A stretch of DNA of 64,000 bases from Gambelia wislizenii (lineage: Eukaryota; Chordata; Lepidosauria; Squamata; Crotaphytidae), in the NCBI GenBank assembly GCA_030847615.1, contig JAUMIR010000003.1, positions 34,532,501 to 34,596,500 on the forward strand. The letters are read 5' to 3'. The notes below the pieces were generated by a model. It was not told where the DNA came from. It ran no database searches and saw only the letters and a program-made list of their open reading frames with translations. The position numbers and the translations under genes are program-made. Below, piece after piece: positions 21,830 to 32,444 of this stretch (the stretch's first letter is position 1; every line of letters begins with the position of its first letter).

Positions 21830-24390
21830 AATACATTGAGTAATATTTACCTGCCAATTTGGCTTTCAATTCTTTGGGGAGAGGCATTTTGTTTTTTTTT
21901 AAATGTGAACTAATTTAAAAACTTTTTAGAAATATTTTTTTAAAAAAGAAACTCCTTACATTACTGTTTCCATTATTTACTACTTTACCCTTGTTTGTGT
22001 ACAGTACTTTTGGGGCCTCTGTAATGCTTTACATAATGGGTTACTTTTTAGAAGTCATTTGCTAAGTTCTAGTAAAGATTCATCCTTTGAATTCCAGTGT
22101 TTCCTAGTCAAAATCCTTGTTTTTCACAGTCTAGTGTTTATTTCTTAAATATTACATGCCCATTTCCTGTAAAGATGTAATGCTTTGCACTTTTGCTATT
22201 GGCTCATATCCCTGTTTTATGAAACCATAAGCTTTATATGCACAACAGTCTTTGCTGATTCGCTATAATTCCTTGACATGTGCAAAGCAAGTTCTGTAGG
22301 TAAGAAAAGAATTCTAATCACTTTTTCTTAGTTAGTTCTGCAGTGTTGTCAAGGCAGGAACATATTTCTCACTTAAGCCAGCATATGATGTTCTCAGTAC
22401 ACAGATAGATGGCTACAATTTAATCTAATCACTCCACAGAGGCAAAGAACATTTTAAATCATTTTAATGATTTGAGACTCCTATTCTCTCACTAAATGGG
22501 TTACTACGTGGACTGCAGGTTTACAGATAACTCATTCAGAGAGTGATTGTGTTGTATAGTCTCCTGGTACTGATGAATTAATTTTTATTGTAAGAGTTCT
22601 CCATAAGGTGAAACAGAGTACACTACATTCTCAAACTAGTCATATAATGCCCCTTAAAACTTTGAATGATACGAAGACCAGAAGATCTTAGAAACAACTC
22701 CATCCTTGGGTCAGAACTCCAAGGCACACTAGGAAAGACAGTGATATCGGATATCAAATGGTCTAACTTCCCAATTATTATTAATTTTATTGAAAAACAA
22801 AAACAAAAACCCCAAATTCACTGTTTCTCTTAATACTGTACAAAATATATAAGAATTACATGTACTATTGCAGAAGTAGCATCCTAAAGTACCGGTAGTT
22901 CATTAAGTGTAAGAATAACCAAGCCCAATTTAAGGTTGTATCACTGATGTATGATGAAGCATAAGGGCCTATGATTTAGCAAAACTAATCCAGATCAGTT
23001 CTGACAGCAGATAGCTCAAACTGAAGACATCCAAGAAATAATATATAGATAAGTAAATGTCAAATTAGCTTTTTGGCTGTTTGGGAATTTGAGCCTTGGT
23101 TTCCCTGATCTAAATCCAACATTCACAGTACCTGCATATTCTGCCATCTGTGACAAATAGTTCAATGGGGACAATATGGGTATGAAAAATGGCATGATGG
23201 GAAAGGGTTAATGTCCTACACACATACCTCATGCCATGAGTCCAGTCTGAATCAGGCCCACAGTGGCTGCATTAGCCTTTGTAAAGCCCAGAGGAAATCC
23301 AGACACTATCTATTGCAGTGAAATAACAGAAAGTCTTGTGATACCTGAGATTTCTTATAGCAACTTTTCAGGCTGAATCAGCTGTATGAATATATCAGGT
23401 GTGGGGGAATATGAATAGTGGGGCCAAATGGTTAGGAAATTTACAGTCTGTGAAATGTCTTTGTGAGCTTAAAAGATTGTGAGCACATATAATCACAGAA
23501 AGAGATGGTGACAGAATCTATCTATGCATACTGAACACAAGCAGAGGAAGAGGAAACCATTGTCTTGGTTGACACCAAAATGAACAAAAAGTAACTTACT
23601 AATACATTTGAGTTCAGCAATTTGATATTCAGGTTTTCTTTGAAGTTCTCAAGTTGAATAGTGATTGTTGAGTAATTCTCAGAGCCTCAGGGCCCTGAAA
23701 TGTTGAAAGGTTTTGCCACTAGTTCTGAATATATTTTATAAGAAGTGGGCTCATTTTTTTCTTTCTTTGGCCTAACTTCTTTGACCTACCAGGATGCCAA
23801 CTTGGTAAAATGACCCGTTTAAATGCCATCTTGGCAATTAATATAGTTAGGGTTGAACACAAATAATTATATCCAATGACAGTATTTTGTGAGTGTATAT
23901 GGCATATATGGGGTCAGAAATGGGATCTGAGTTGATTAAAGGGTCAACTCATTTATCCCCATATATATGAACACAGGTAAATGGAGAAAGGTTTCCAGTG
24001 ACTCTAATCTCCCTACCCCACTATTATGTTTAGAGGCCCAAGTTCTCAAAAGTAAGAATATAGGCTCTTCAGATAGATGTAAGCTTTATTGTTCCCCACC
24101 TAAGGCTGTAGGCCAACTATTCCAACCTTCCCAGACACACATAAGAAAATCTGGGGATGACTACCTATATACATAAATCAGGATATTCTACCAAACCCAG
24201 CCTGGAACAAGAAATGGATTTTCGGTAAACATTATACTTACTTTCTTCACTTGCCTCCAGGGAAGCTTTCAGAATTCTAAAGGGTTAGAGGCTTACATGT
24301 AGTAGTTAGCTTATATGTGGATAATTTTAAATTTAAACACTCCTGAAGTTAGTGGTAAATGGTTAACATGCATTCGGAGAGACACAGAGA
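21830..24390. other. No feature seen
   Basis: About 2.5 kb of AT-rich DNA without a credible coding frame, RNA gene or recognised repeat. It may be intronic or intergenic host sequence. Confidence 0.45.
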
Positions 24391-24395
24391 CATAC

Positions 24396-24990
24396 AAGCT
24401 TATCTGACGCATCAAAAATGATGTTATGATAATGCCATGAGATTGCAAAAGGGTTTAATTATCAGACAACAACATCCCGCATCATCCCCCAAGCGTTCTG
24501 CTGCCATTCCAAGGGCATTATTTTTTATTGATGGGGAGAAGCTGGCAATTGATCTCCTCTGGTGTTTCCGTTCCCGATTTGCCTATGTGGGAGAAGGTGC
24601 CCCATTTTGCTGGTGAGATTGCAGCGGCAATTCGCAGTCCTGCCAGAACACTTCTGGGTGGGATTGGGACTCCAGGTAAGTTTCACTCTTTTGTATACCC
24701 TCCCTGGGTTACTTGTAAATTTTAAAGTATGTTTTTGTGCTTGGTGTCACTTTTACTGTGTTATTTTTCTTTTCATATTTGAATTTCCTGCACTCGCGTT
24801 TTCTCACAAGAATGGGCAGGATTTCACTCAAGAAAGTGAATGGATCTATATTAGAGCTCTGTTCATTCCTGGGCTGCCTTGTGGACACGACAGAAGGTAA
24901 GTTTGGTGGGGAGGGTTATTGTTTTGGGACAGTGGTGGGATTGGAGATTGTGGGATAGGAATGCTTTTGTTTGACTTATCGATTTCTTTA
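24396..24990. mobile_element. TIR element, AGGACTTTATCAGA family, copy 4
   Basis: This aligns along its length with the copy at 40810-41385. Shared blocks are the terminus 'cttatctgacgcatc', 'agaacacttctgggtg', 'cactcgcgttttctcacaag', and two 'aggtaag' sites that look like splice donors. The right terminus is diverged. The 112-codon plus-strand frame here has no domain signature and is not called a gene. Confidence 0.6.
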
Positions 24991-25084
24991 TCTATAAATA
25001 AATAAATAAATAAAATGAAGGGAGGGGTATAGTTGGTGACTAACAGCTTTTGCTTTAACTCAGTGGCTCCCTTTCCCAGAGTTC

Positions 25085-25248
25085 TTTCACACTGCACAAT
25101 TATAGTGCTATGATTCTATTTTAACTGCCATCACGACATCCTATGGAATCCTGGGATTTGCAGTTTAGGGAGAAATATTTAGAATTCTTAGCCAAAGAGC
25201 TCTGGTGCCTCACTAGACTGCAAAGCACAGGATTCCACATGATACAGC
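25085..25248. mobile_element. Palindromic MITE, diverged copy
   Basis: It contains 'attttaactgccat', 'atcctgggatttgcagttt' and the complementary 'actgcaaagcacaggattcc', the core of the 222-bp palindrome at 16062-16283. Termini are eroded, and an L2-type tail abuts on the right. Confidence 0.6.
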
Positions 25249-25330
25249 AATTATTATTATTATTATTATTATTAATACCCCGCCCCTCTGCTAAAACAAT
25301 CAGGGTGGCTTCCAACAATTAAAACATTAT
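25249..25330 (-). mobile_element. L2-type LINE 3' tip with (ATT)n tail
   Basis: The minus strand reads through 'gccaccctgattgttttagc' and 'agaggggcggggtatt' into a (TAA/ATT)n tail at about 25250-25274, as in the intact L2 at 43407. Only about 80 bases are present. Duplicated 'aaaacattataataatgact' blocks lie at 25322-25375. Confidence 0.6.
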
Positions 25331-25423
25331 AATAATGACTAAAAACACTAAAAACATTATAATAATGACTAAAAATACGAGTTAGAGTAGAATCATAGTG
25401 CTATTGTTAAAGAATCATAGTGC

Positions 25424-25763
25424 TATAGGACTTTTTCAAATGGGAAAAAAAAACCCTGCAGAGGTTGGGAGGGGGATGGCACTGTCCTGCTTACAGCGCT
25501 AAGTTTCGGACGACACCGTCCTCCTCCCAACCTTTCCCCATGCTTCCTCCATGCTGCAGGCATCAGAAACATGCCATTTTTTATTGACGAGGGTTTTCCA
25601 TTAATAAAAGTGCTGCGTTTCTCATGCCTGCAGCATGGAGGATGCACGGGGTAAGGTCAGGAGGAGGACGGCAGCATCCAAAATGGAGCACTGTACATGG
25701 GACAGTACCGTCCTCCTCCTGACTTCCATGAGGTTTTTTTTCCCCATTTGAGAAAGTCCATAG
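25424..25763. mobile_element. 340-bp foldback element with related TIR, copy 5
   Basis: The left arm 'ctataggactttttcaaatg' is matched by the right arm 'catttgagaaagtccatag'. Inward the arms pair through GC-rich blocks ('tcctcctcccaacc' and 'ggtcaggaggagga') to a centre near 25580. The tip resembles the AGGACTTTATCAGATGGG terminus of copy 1, so it is probably a diverged relative. No coding capacity. Confidence 0.6.
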
Positions 25764-25769
25764 TTGTGT

Positions 25770-26265
25770 AATTTGAAAGGGACCCAGGGTTTTCTAAACT
25801 TATTGTTTGAAACAATATATTGCAGGGCTGATCCCAGGTTTCAGTACAATTGCAAGAGAAGTAAATGTCAAGAGCAGGAAATTTAAATATTTTTGCGGAA
25901 TGTGTGACACAAGGCACAAGCGGGAATCCTTTTGGTTCCTCCTTACTAGAGAAGAGTCAAGAATCAATTGTTGAATGATAATACAATGGTGAATATACTT
26001 GATACAATTGGTCTAGTCTGGTGGGTTCTGGTAGGAATTCGGCGGTACTATTCCATTCTGTGTTAGTGCTCTTATGCAATTATTGTATACCAATATAAAC
26101 TTTTTATTTGTGAAGTTCAATAAGTTAATATGACTGGGTTGTTTTTCTATTCAAGTAGTTAGTCCCAATAATATTGGACTAAATTATCTTGCTATTACCG
26201 TAAAACGGTAGTAACAATATAATTAGTAATGTAATACTATAATAATAATAATAGTATAATAACTA
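25770..26265. other. No feature seen
   Basis: AT-rich sequence with short A/T microsatellite stretches, no gene. Confidence 0.45.
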
Positions 26266-26270
26266 TACTA

Positions 26271-26673
26271 CAGTAGAACCCTCGTATCCATGGAGGTTCC
26301 ACCCCCTCGCAGATACTGAATTCCATGGATAATAGTGAATGCCAGACCCACCCACCACCACCCTGCCGCCACTGCCAGAGCCCTCCCAGCAGAAGGGAGG
26401 GGGGAGGTGATATCCCTCCTCCCCCTCCCTTCTCCCTTTGCCCCACCCCTCTGTCACCACCACAGAGCCCTCCCAGCAGAAGGTGGGGGAGGCAAGATCC
26501 CTTCCCCTCCCTTCCCTTTTCACCCTGCTGCCCCCAGAGCCTTCCCGGTAGAAGGAAGAGGGGAGGCGAAATCTCCTCCTCCCTCCCTCCCTCCTACATC
26601 CACCCCCTGCTGTCACCATCTGCGGATTATTGAATCAGTGGATGGTGAATCAGCAGATATGAGGGTGCTGCTG
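26271..26673. mobile_element. Tigger-like MITE with internal minisatellite
   Basis: The ends are 'cagtagaaccctcgtatcc' and, reversed, 'cagcagcaccctcatatctg'. They are flanked by TA on both sides (26269-26270 and 26674-26675), as expected of Tc1/mariner/pogo-type insertion. Between the arms is a C-rich array of about four imperfect units of 65-80 bases, each holding 'gagccctcccagcagaagg' or a close variant (about 26370-26590). Frames through this array are proline/arginine-rich artefacts of the repeat. Confidence 0.7.
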
Positions 26674-26761
26674 TATTAATATTTTATTATATTATAGTTT
26701 ATGAATTTTAAATAATGTAATATTATAATTGATGTATACTATTTATATTATAAAATATAAT

Positions 26762-27000
26762 ATAATAGTGTGGTGTAGTGGTTTGAATTTTAGACTATGA
26801 CTCTGGAGACCAGGATGCAAATATGTGCTTGGCCATGGAAACCCACTGGGAGACCTTGGGCAAGTCGGATTCTCTCAGCTTCAGAGGAAGGCAAGGGAAA
26901 CCCCCTCTGAACAAATCTTGCCAAGAAAACTCTGTGATAGGTTCATCGCAGAGTTGCCGTAAGTGAGAAACAACTTGAAGACACACAACAACAACAATAT
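26762..27000 (+). repeat. Sauria-type SINE, nearly complete
   Basis: The head 'gtgtagtggtttgaatttta' followed by 'ctggagaccaggatgcaaat' corresponds to the A and B boxes of a tRNA-derived pol III promoter. The body runs through 'ccactgggagaccttgggca' and 'ctcagcttcagaggaaggc'. The tail 'gtgagaaacaacttgaagac' ending in (ACA)n resembles the 3' end of squamate BovB LINEs. This is the classic tRNA head plus BovB tail arrangement. Confidence 0.8.
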
Positions 27001-27690
27001 AATATATTATAAAGACTGAAAGATAACAGTAGTCCTTTTAGTTTTCTATTGCTCTTTTTCACCTATTTGCTTTTTTAAAAAGAAGCTTGTTCCTTTTCTA
27101 CTGCACATTTTATTTTCCTGCACAAAATGTGTCCAGCTGCATATTAGAATAATGCCTTGTTTGCAACTGAAGCATTGAGTGCTTACACATGTACACATGG
27201 TGGATGTCTGAATCCTGTTACTGTATGTTCCCACACCCATATTATCCTCTCCATACTATTGTGCTTTATGTGACTTTGGGTTTAAGGGGCGGGAGGGGAA
27301 GACAAAATCTTACGCTGTTTTCCATTGATCATTAACCACCTTGCCTCTCTACCTCTCCTTCTCACATTTTCAAGCTTGCTCATAACTAGCACAATTCTCT
27401 GGCTTTCTGATGGGAGTGGTTTTGTTCTCCCCAAGGTATTAGCCAAACAGCATGCCAGGGTGCACTGTCATGCTGGTGTCAAGCATGGCTCCACTGGGTT
27501 AAGGCAGCACTGACCCTGCTAAGCCTCTAACCCCACCCCACTGATATATAGCGTGGGCATTTCCAGTTGCCTTTTTGGGGCTGAGTAGAATTTTTTTTTA
27601 TCATGCCACAACTGGTGGGTGACTACACCTTCCACCTACATCATGCTTTATAATGTTTGAACCTGTTGCCTACAATGTTCTATTTGCATA
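27001..27690. other. No feature seen
   Basis: No credible gene or recognised repeat. The short frames lack domain signatures. Confidence 0.45.
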
Positions 27691-27696
27691 ATTGGT

Positions 27697-28047
27697 CAGC
27701 GTAAGAGGGGTGCTCCAAAAAAGCCATACAAGGACTCCCTGAAACAACATCTCAGGCTTGGCCAAATTGATCAATGGTCTGCCCTGGCCTCACATCAGGA
27801 GGCATGGGGACGCATTATCCATAATGCTGCAGCCCTATTTGAGAACTCACGCCAAACAAGTCTTGAAGAGAAATGACAATGCAGAAAGAATCACAACCCG
27901 GAAACATCACCCAAGGAGACCTTCTGCTGTGCTTTCTGCAACCTGACTTGTTTATCTCAGATTGGCCTTTTTAGTCATCAGCACGCTTGCAGAAAGTGCG
28001 GGATGAGTCCTTCCTGAATCTTTGTTTGCAAAGAAAAGCCAGAGAGA
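27697..28047 (+). mobile_element. 5'-truncated second copy of the APE-type LINE
   Basis: This matches the last 370 or so bases of the element at 5461-9437, from 'ggtcagcgtaagaggggtgc' to 'gcaaagaaaagccagaga', with scattered substitutions and a small deletion ('gatcaatggtctgccc'). It ends in (GA)n. The coding remnant covers the end of the RT C-terminus and the zinc finger and is interrupted by stops. Confidence 0.85.
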
Positions 28048-28049
28048 GA

Positions 28050-28545
28050 GAGAATTGGTTAAGAGTTGCTTTTATGTCACAAGTGGTGGGATGTGGGCAC
28101 TTGTCATCAATTGGCTCTCTTTGAAGGCTTTCAGTAGCACGTAAGTTGAACAAATCCACCCATTTCCCTATCGTCAGCCTGCTCGAAAGGAGATGTGTAG
28201 TGGGTTCTTGTCCCAGGATGACTTCCTCAGGCATGATTACCAAACAGCACCACCTGGAGAAATCCCTTGGGACCATCTGATCCCTTCATGCTATCAGATT
28301 AGAATGAACCACAGAATCTATATCCTGGGTTTTGAGTATGGAAGTGTCTGGATGGGAAATCCCATTTAAACAAATTCCCACATACAACTTTGTGCCCTCA
28401 TGTTCCATTTGCTGCTGCATTACAGATTCTTGAGGTTAATACAGTTATGGCCTTATTTCATCCAGCTCTTGTGTCTGGCATTGTCATTGGAGGGGGGCAA
28501 TAACCCATTTCATTTCTTCATACAAATTGTCAAAAAGCCAAGGAA
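28050..28545. other. No feature seen
   Basis: No gene or recognised repeat. Confidence 0.45.
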
Positions 28546-28547
28546 AA

Positions 28548-28860
28548 GCCATTGCTGTTAATTGTTGTTAATTGCCATCAAGTCGAATTCTCCTTATTGC
28601 AACCCTATGAATGAGAGGCTTCCAAGACACCCTGTTATCAGGTTTTACAAATTCAGGGCTATGGCTTCCTTGATTGAGTCTATCTATTTATAATGAGGTC
28701 TTCCTCTTTCCCTACTGCCTTCTAGCTTACCAAGCATTATTGTCTTTTCCAGTGAGTCATGTCTTCTCAAGATATGTCCAAAGTATGACAGTCTCAGCTT
28801 AGTCATCTTGACTGCTAAGATTTGCTCTTGGACCCATTTTTTTTTCTTTTTGGCAGTTCA
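28548..28860 (-). mobile_element. BovB/RTE LINE 3' end
   Basis: On the minus strand this encodes a decayed BovB C-terminus ('gtcatactttggacatatct', 'gagaagacatgactcactgg', 'aaaagacaataatgcttggt') and ends with 'gacttgatggcaattaacaa', the conserved BovB tail. The same tail pattern closes the SINEs at 26762-27000, 52115-52345 and 63060-63272. It is heavily decayed and 5' truncated. Confidence 0.75.
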
Positions 28861-28864
28861 GGGT

Positions 28865-30780
28865 CCAAGGAAAAGCCATAGGAGAAAGCTAATCAATCTA
28901 CATCCACACCCAAAAATGTTTAAAAGACAAGGGGAATCAAATCACTCCCTGCCCCTTGTACCTATCCTCCTGAAATTTTGATTTCTTATCTATACTATAT
29001 TGTAAGTCTTATAATAAGTATTTAAAAATACCAAAAAGAATAAATATATCCTCCTGAGGGGAAACCCCAAACTGTAACGCCTATTCTCATATAAATGTCC
29101 TTGCACCTCTTCACTTGAAACTTTTCAGGCTAGATCCCTTTTGAAGGAGAAATGTTCCCTTCAAGTTTCATCCAGTTCCACCAAGAAACATTTTAAAAAT
29201 GAACACATAGAGACATAATCTTCTCAATAAAGATTTACTATGCCTGCAAGTGACATCTAATTCTGACAAAGAGAAAAAAAAGATTATGAACATTTGTTGG
29301 TTTGCAGTAATCCAATGGGAGGCATGAAGATTCGGGTTTCTAAGTCAAAGTTGATATTGAAGTTCAGATTGAACATGGTCTCCAAATCAGCCTAAACTGA
29401 ATTGGGCTGTTTTCCAAATCAACTAAAAGGGGCCTGAACCTAATCTTTTGGTCAGTGTACACTCACTAATAGCCAGAAACTGGGCAGATCCATTTCCTAG
29501 TTTTCTGTATGCAGCTTCCAACAAGATTGAATTAGCCATAGTTCCTTCCACCAACTTACTGCCATGGTGTCACAGGGAGAAGGGAAACTAACCCTACTTT
29601 CCTGGAAATGGAGACCCAGAAATGACTTGGCCAGACAGCTGTTTGGCATTAAAAAAATAGAGTTTTATTTTTATTTATCAAGGCAATAAACTAATCTTCC
29701 ATACTTGACCTCTGTCTTGCTGCACAAAGTACAATAGAATAAAATTACCAAGAGAAAAATGCACCCAAGTGTAAAATTAAATTGTTTATGCATTTTTCCC
29801 CAGTGTAGTCGGGCAAAGTGGTTAAAGAACACTTACTTGGAGTGTAACAGGTTTCCCCCTCTTCTTCCTGAATAAAGAATCTGAATATTACTTATACATG
29901 CATTCCTTTGAGTGTGGGAGTGCACCACTAGGAAGCAAAGCATATCAAGTATGTGCTCTGCTCAATGAAAATGGGCACTTCACTGTCATTTCTCTGAACA
30001 CAGAGTGAAGGGGAACCAGCAAAGCATCATGTAACCTGCTATTTTGAAAAACAACTTTCTAACACAGAGTAACTGCTTAGCATTCATTTACTTCAATAGA
30101 AATGCTTGTTCTTGCTACAGCAAACCTTGTAATTCCTACATCACAGGGAAGTCAATGTCACTGACAACTGGTGATTTAAATGGAAAATGGGCTGGTGTAA
30201 ACAAATAATTTACTTCTCAAACAGCATATTGGTTCACCTCCTGGTGTCCCAACACATGCAAAATTGGTGCTTTAAAGGGATATTTATTCATAACCTTCAG
30301 CAGTAAGTAATTCATCTTTCCATTTCAGGAGAGAGCAAAATGTCTGTTTTTATTATTTATTTACAATAAGCAGAATGATCATCAACATTCCACATAAATC
30401 CAGGTTTAATTTATCTTGGTGTGGGGATTTGTTTCTATACTTTGGGATTTTTTTAAAGAAAAGTTTTATTATAATATTATACAACTGTATTTTTATTTGT
30501 ATGACTATTTTTTGTTCATCATCTTGGGTACAGTTGATTCCAGAGGGATCACTTACAAATGTTTAACCCTCCTGCTCTAGGATTTTATATAATGCACTGT
30601 ATGACTTCTTACCCAAATGAGAATTCCAATGTACATCGGGGGGGGGGGGGCTGTGTACAAGAATGGGTTCTATCCAAAACATCCAAAGCCAGAAAACACA
30701 AAGTGGAATAAAAGTAAAATAAAATAAAATAAAACTAACTTTTGATTGGTAGCATGGGGATTCCCACTAAATTTCAACAT
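28865..30780. other. No gene seen; poly-G run at 30638-30650
   Basis: AT-rich DNA without a credible gene. A 13-base G run at 30638-30650 and an (AAAT)-rich stretch near 30712-30735 are the only notable local sequences. Confidence 0.45.
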
Positions 30781-30785
30781 CCTCC

Positions 30786-31205
30786 CATTAAATAATAATA
30801 ATAATAATAATAATAATGTATTTATATTCTGCCCCTCTATGAACGCAATCGGGGCAGCTTACAACAATTAAAATATACATCCTGGACCCTCAATCCCACC
30901 CCCATTAAAATACAATTAAATAATACAGGAATTAAAACATACTTTAAAACAAAACACAAAAAATAAAAATAAACAACGGACAGTGGCCATAGCGAGTTTG
31001 GGACACGCTAGATTTTCTTTTCTTTTTTAATGGTTGGGTATCTAATCAGGAAAAGCCTACCAGAAGAGATCCATATTAAGAGCATTTTTAAAGCTATTTA
31101 GGTTGGTGACATGATGGATCTCATCCGGCAGGCCATTCCATAATCTGGGAGCAATAGCTGAAAAGGCCCTCCAGGAGGTTGGAAAAAGCCTAGTTAAATT
31201 AAAAT
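30786..31205 (-). mobile_element. L2-type LINE 3' end
   Basis: It ends at an (AAT)n tract on the left (30793-30818). Read on the minus strand it has 'cagattatggaatggcctgc' followed by 'cggatgagatccatcatgtc', the RT C-terminus also seen at 43648 and 60090. The 3' UTR then runs to 'gctgccccgattgcgttcat', as in the other L2 tails. 5' truncated and non-coding. Confidence 0.8.
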
Positions 31206-31209
31206 ATTA

Positions 31210-31710
31210 AAAACAATATTCAGTTATTCCCATAGGGACCAACCTACAGATGTCCAAATCATTCCACTTTTGTTTCACAGCATCATGGTTTGTTTAGAAA
31301 AAAAATCAAGTTAAGTAATTTGTTTTTGTTGTTTTCCAATATGTTACATTGCTGGGGGCAAAAAGTACGCAAAGTCAAAAATCAGCAGATTTGTTGGAAC
31401 AAATTTCATCCCAGCCATTCTTTTGTTTATTGGTGGGAACCTGGGAAGTGGATGAAATTTCAACCCAGTGGCTGGCATCCTGTTAGTGACTTAACAATGT
31501 CATAAGTTAAACTTATGTCATAGTAACCATTCACTTTTGTTGCTGGTCTAGAGGCTGGAATTCTGTTCTGACCATGCAAAGACCAAAATACCCTGCTAAC
31601 CACATTTTCAGTGTGACAGCCCCTCAAGATGGGCCATTTCCATGCTGGTGGAGAGCAGAGAGAGCACCATGATCTGTCTAGCTATTTTCCTTTAGCTGGA
31701 TGCACATTAA
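31210..31710. other. No feature seen
   Basis: No gene or recognised repeat. Confidence 0.45.
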
Positions 31711-32045
31711 TACAGTACCGACCCCCATATCCATGGGTGGTACATTCCGTGGACACTGGAAACTACAGATAATAGGAAAACCCTATTAAAAATGATTGCC
31801 ATCCAGCCCAAGCATGTCATAGAATTGCAATGGAAGACCTAGAAGATGCCTAAAGAGAACACCTCTGTAGGTATCTTCTAGTTCCTCCAGCACAGCTCTA
31901 TGGTCAGCTTCCAGCAGAAGCATACCATACTGTCATGCTGGAGGACCTAGAAGATGCCTAGAGAGAACACCTATGTAGGCATCTTCTAGTTCCTCCAGCA
32001 TGCTCTATGGTCAGCTTCTGGCAGAAGCATAGCATACAGTCATGC

Positions 32046-32414
32046 TGTGATGTACACAGAACACAAACTCAGATATCTTCAATATATTTCTTTATTGGAA
32101 TAGAAGCATGTGTAAGGAACAGTGGCAAAGCTGCATACTGAAGACCAAGCTTGCAATCAGGACAGATAAGGTACCCCCAGCGTGGGAAAGCAGAAAGGGG
32201 GGGGGAGGAGAACTTCAAAGCTCACTTCGGAGGAGAGAGATCTGCCAGGCCATCTGGCCGGCCTTGACCTCCCGGGATGAACAGCGTTCCCAAGGAAACC
32301 AACATCTCCCAAACATTCCGGAGGCCCAAGGCGGAACCAGTCTCAAACCATGAAAATGTCAGGGATCACCACGAACTCCACTCTAAGCCTTAGAATTCGT
32401 GGACGGCCCTGACA
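32046..32414 (-). repeat. 3' LTR of the Gypsy element
   Basis: 369 bases, plus-strand ends tgtgatg...cctgaca (TG...CA). It differs from the other LTR by two substitutions and one 8-base indel (extra 'gcttgcaa'-like bases near 32150). Confidence 0.95.
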
Positions 32415-32444
32415 TACTGCCCCCCCGAAGACCAACTCCCCCCC

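Noticed and set aside
24562..24900. 112-codon frame with splice-donor-like sites, possible exon
   Set aside because: The region aligns with the TIR element at 40810-41385, where the frame is not conserved.
26370..26590. CRISPR-like regular repeats
   Set aside because: Units are imperfect, directly adjacent without unique spacers, and lie in a DNA transposon of a vertebrate genome.
26325..26679. Proline- and arginine-rich frames on both strands
   Set aside because: They are translations of the C-rich minisatellite within a MITE; all frames are open because the repeat lacks stops.
26762..26840. tRNA gene
   Set aside because: Only A- and B-box-like blocks are kept, with no cloverleaf or anticodon arm; the unit continues into a SINE body.
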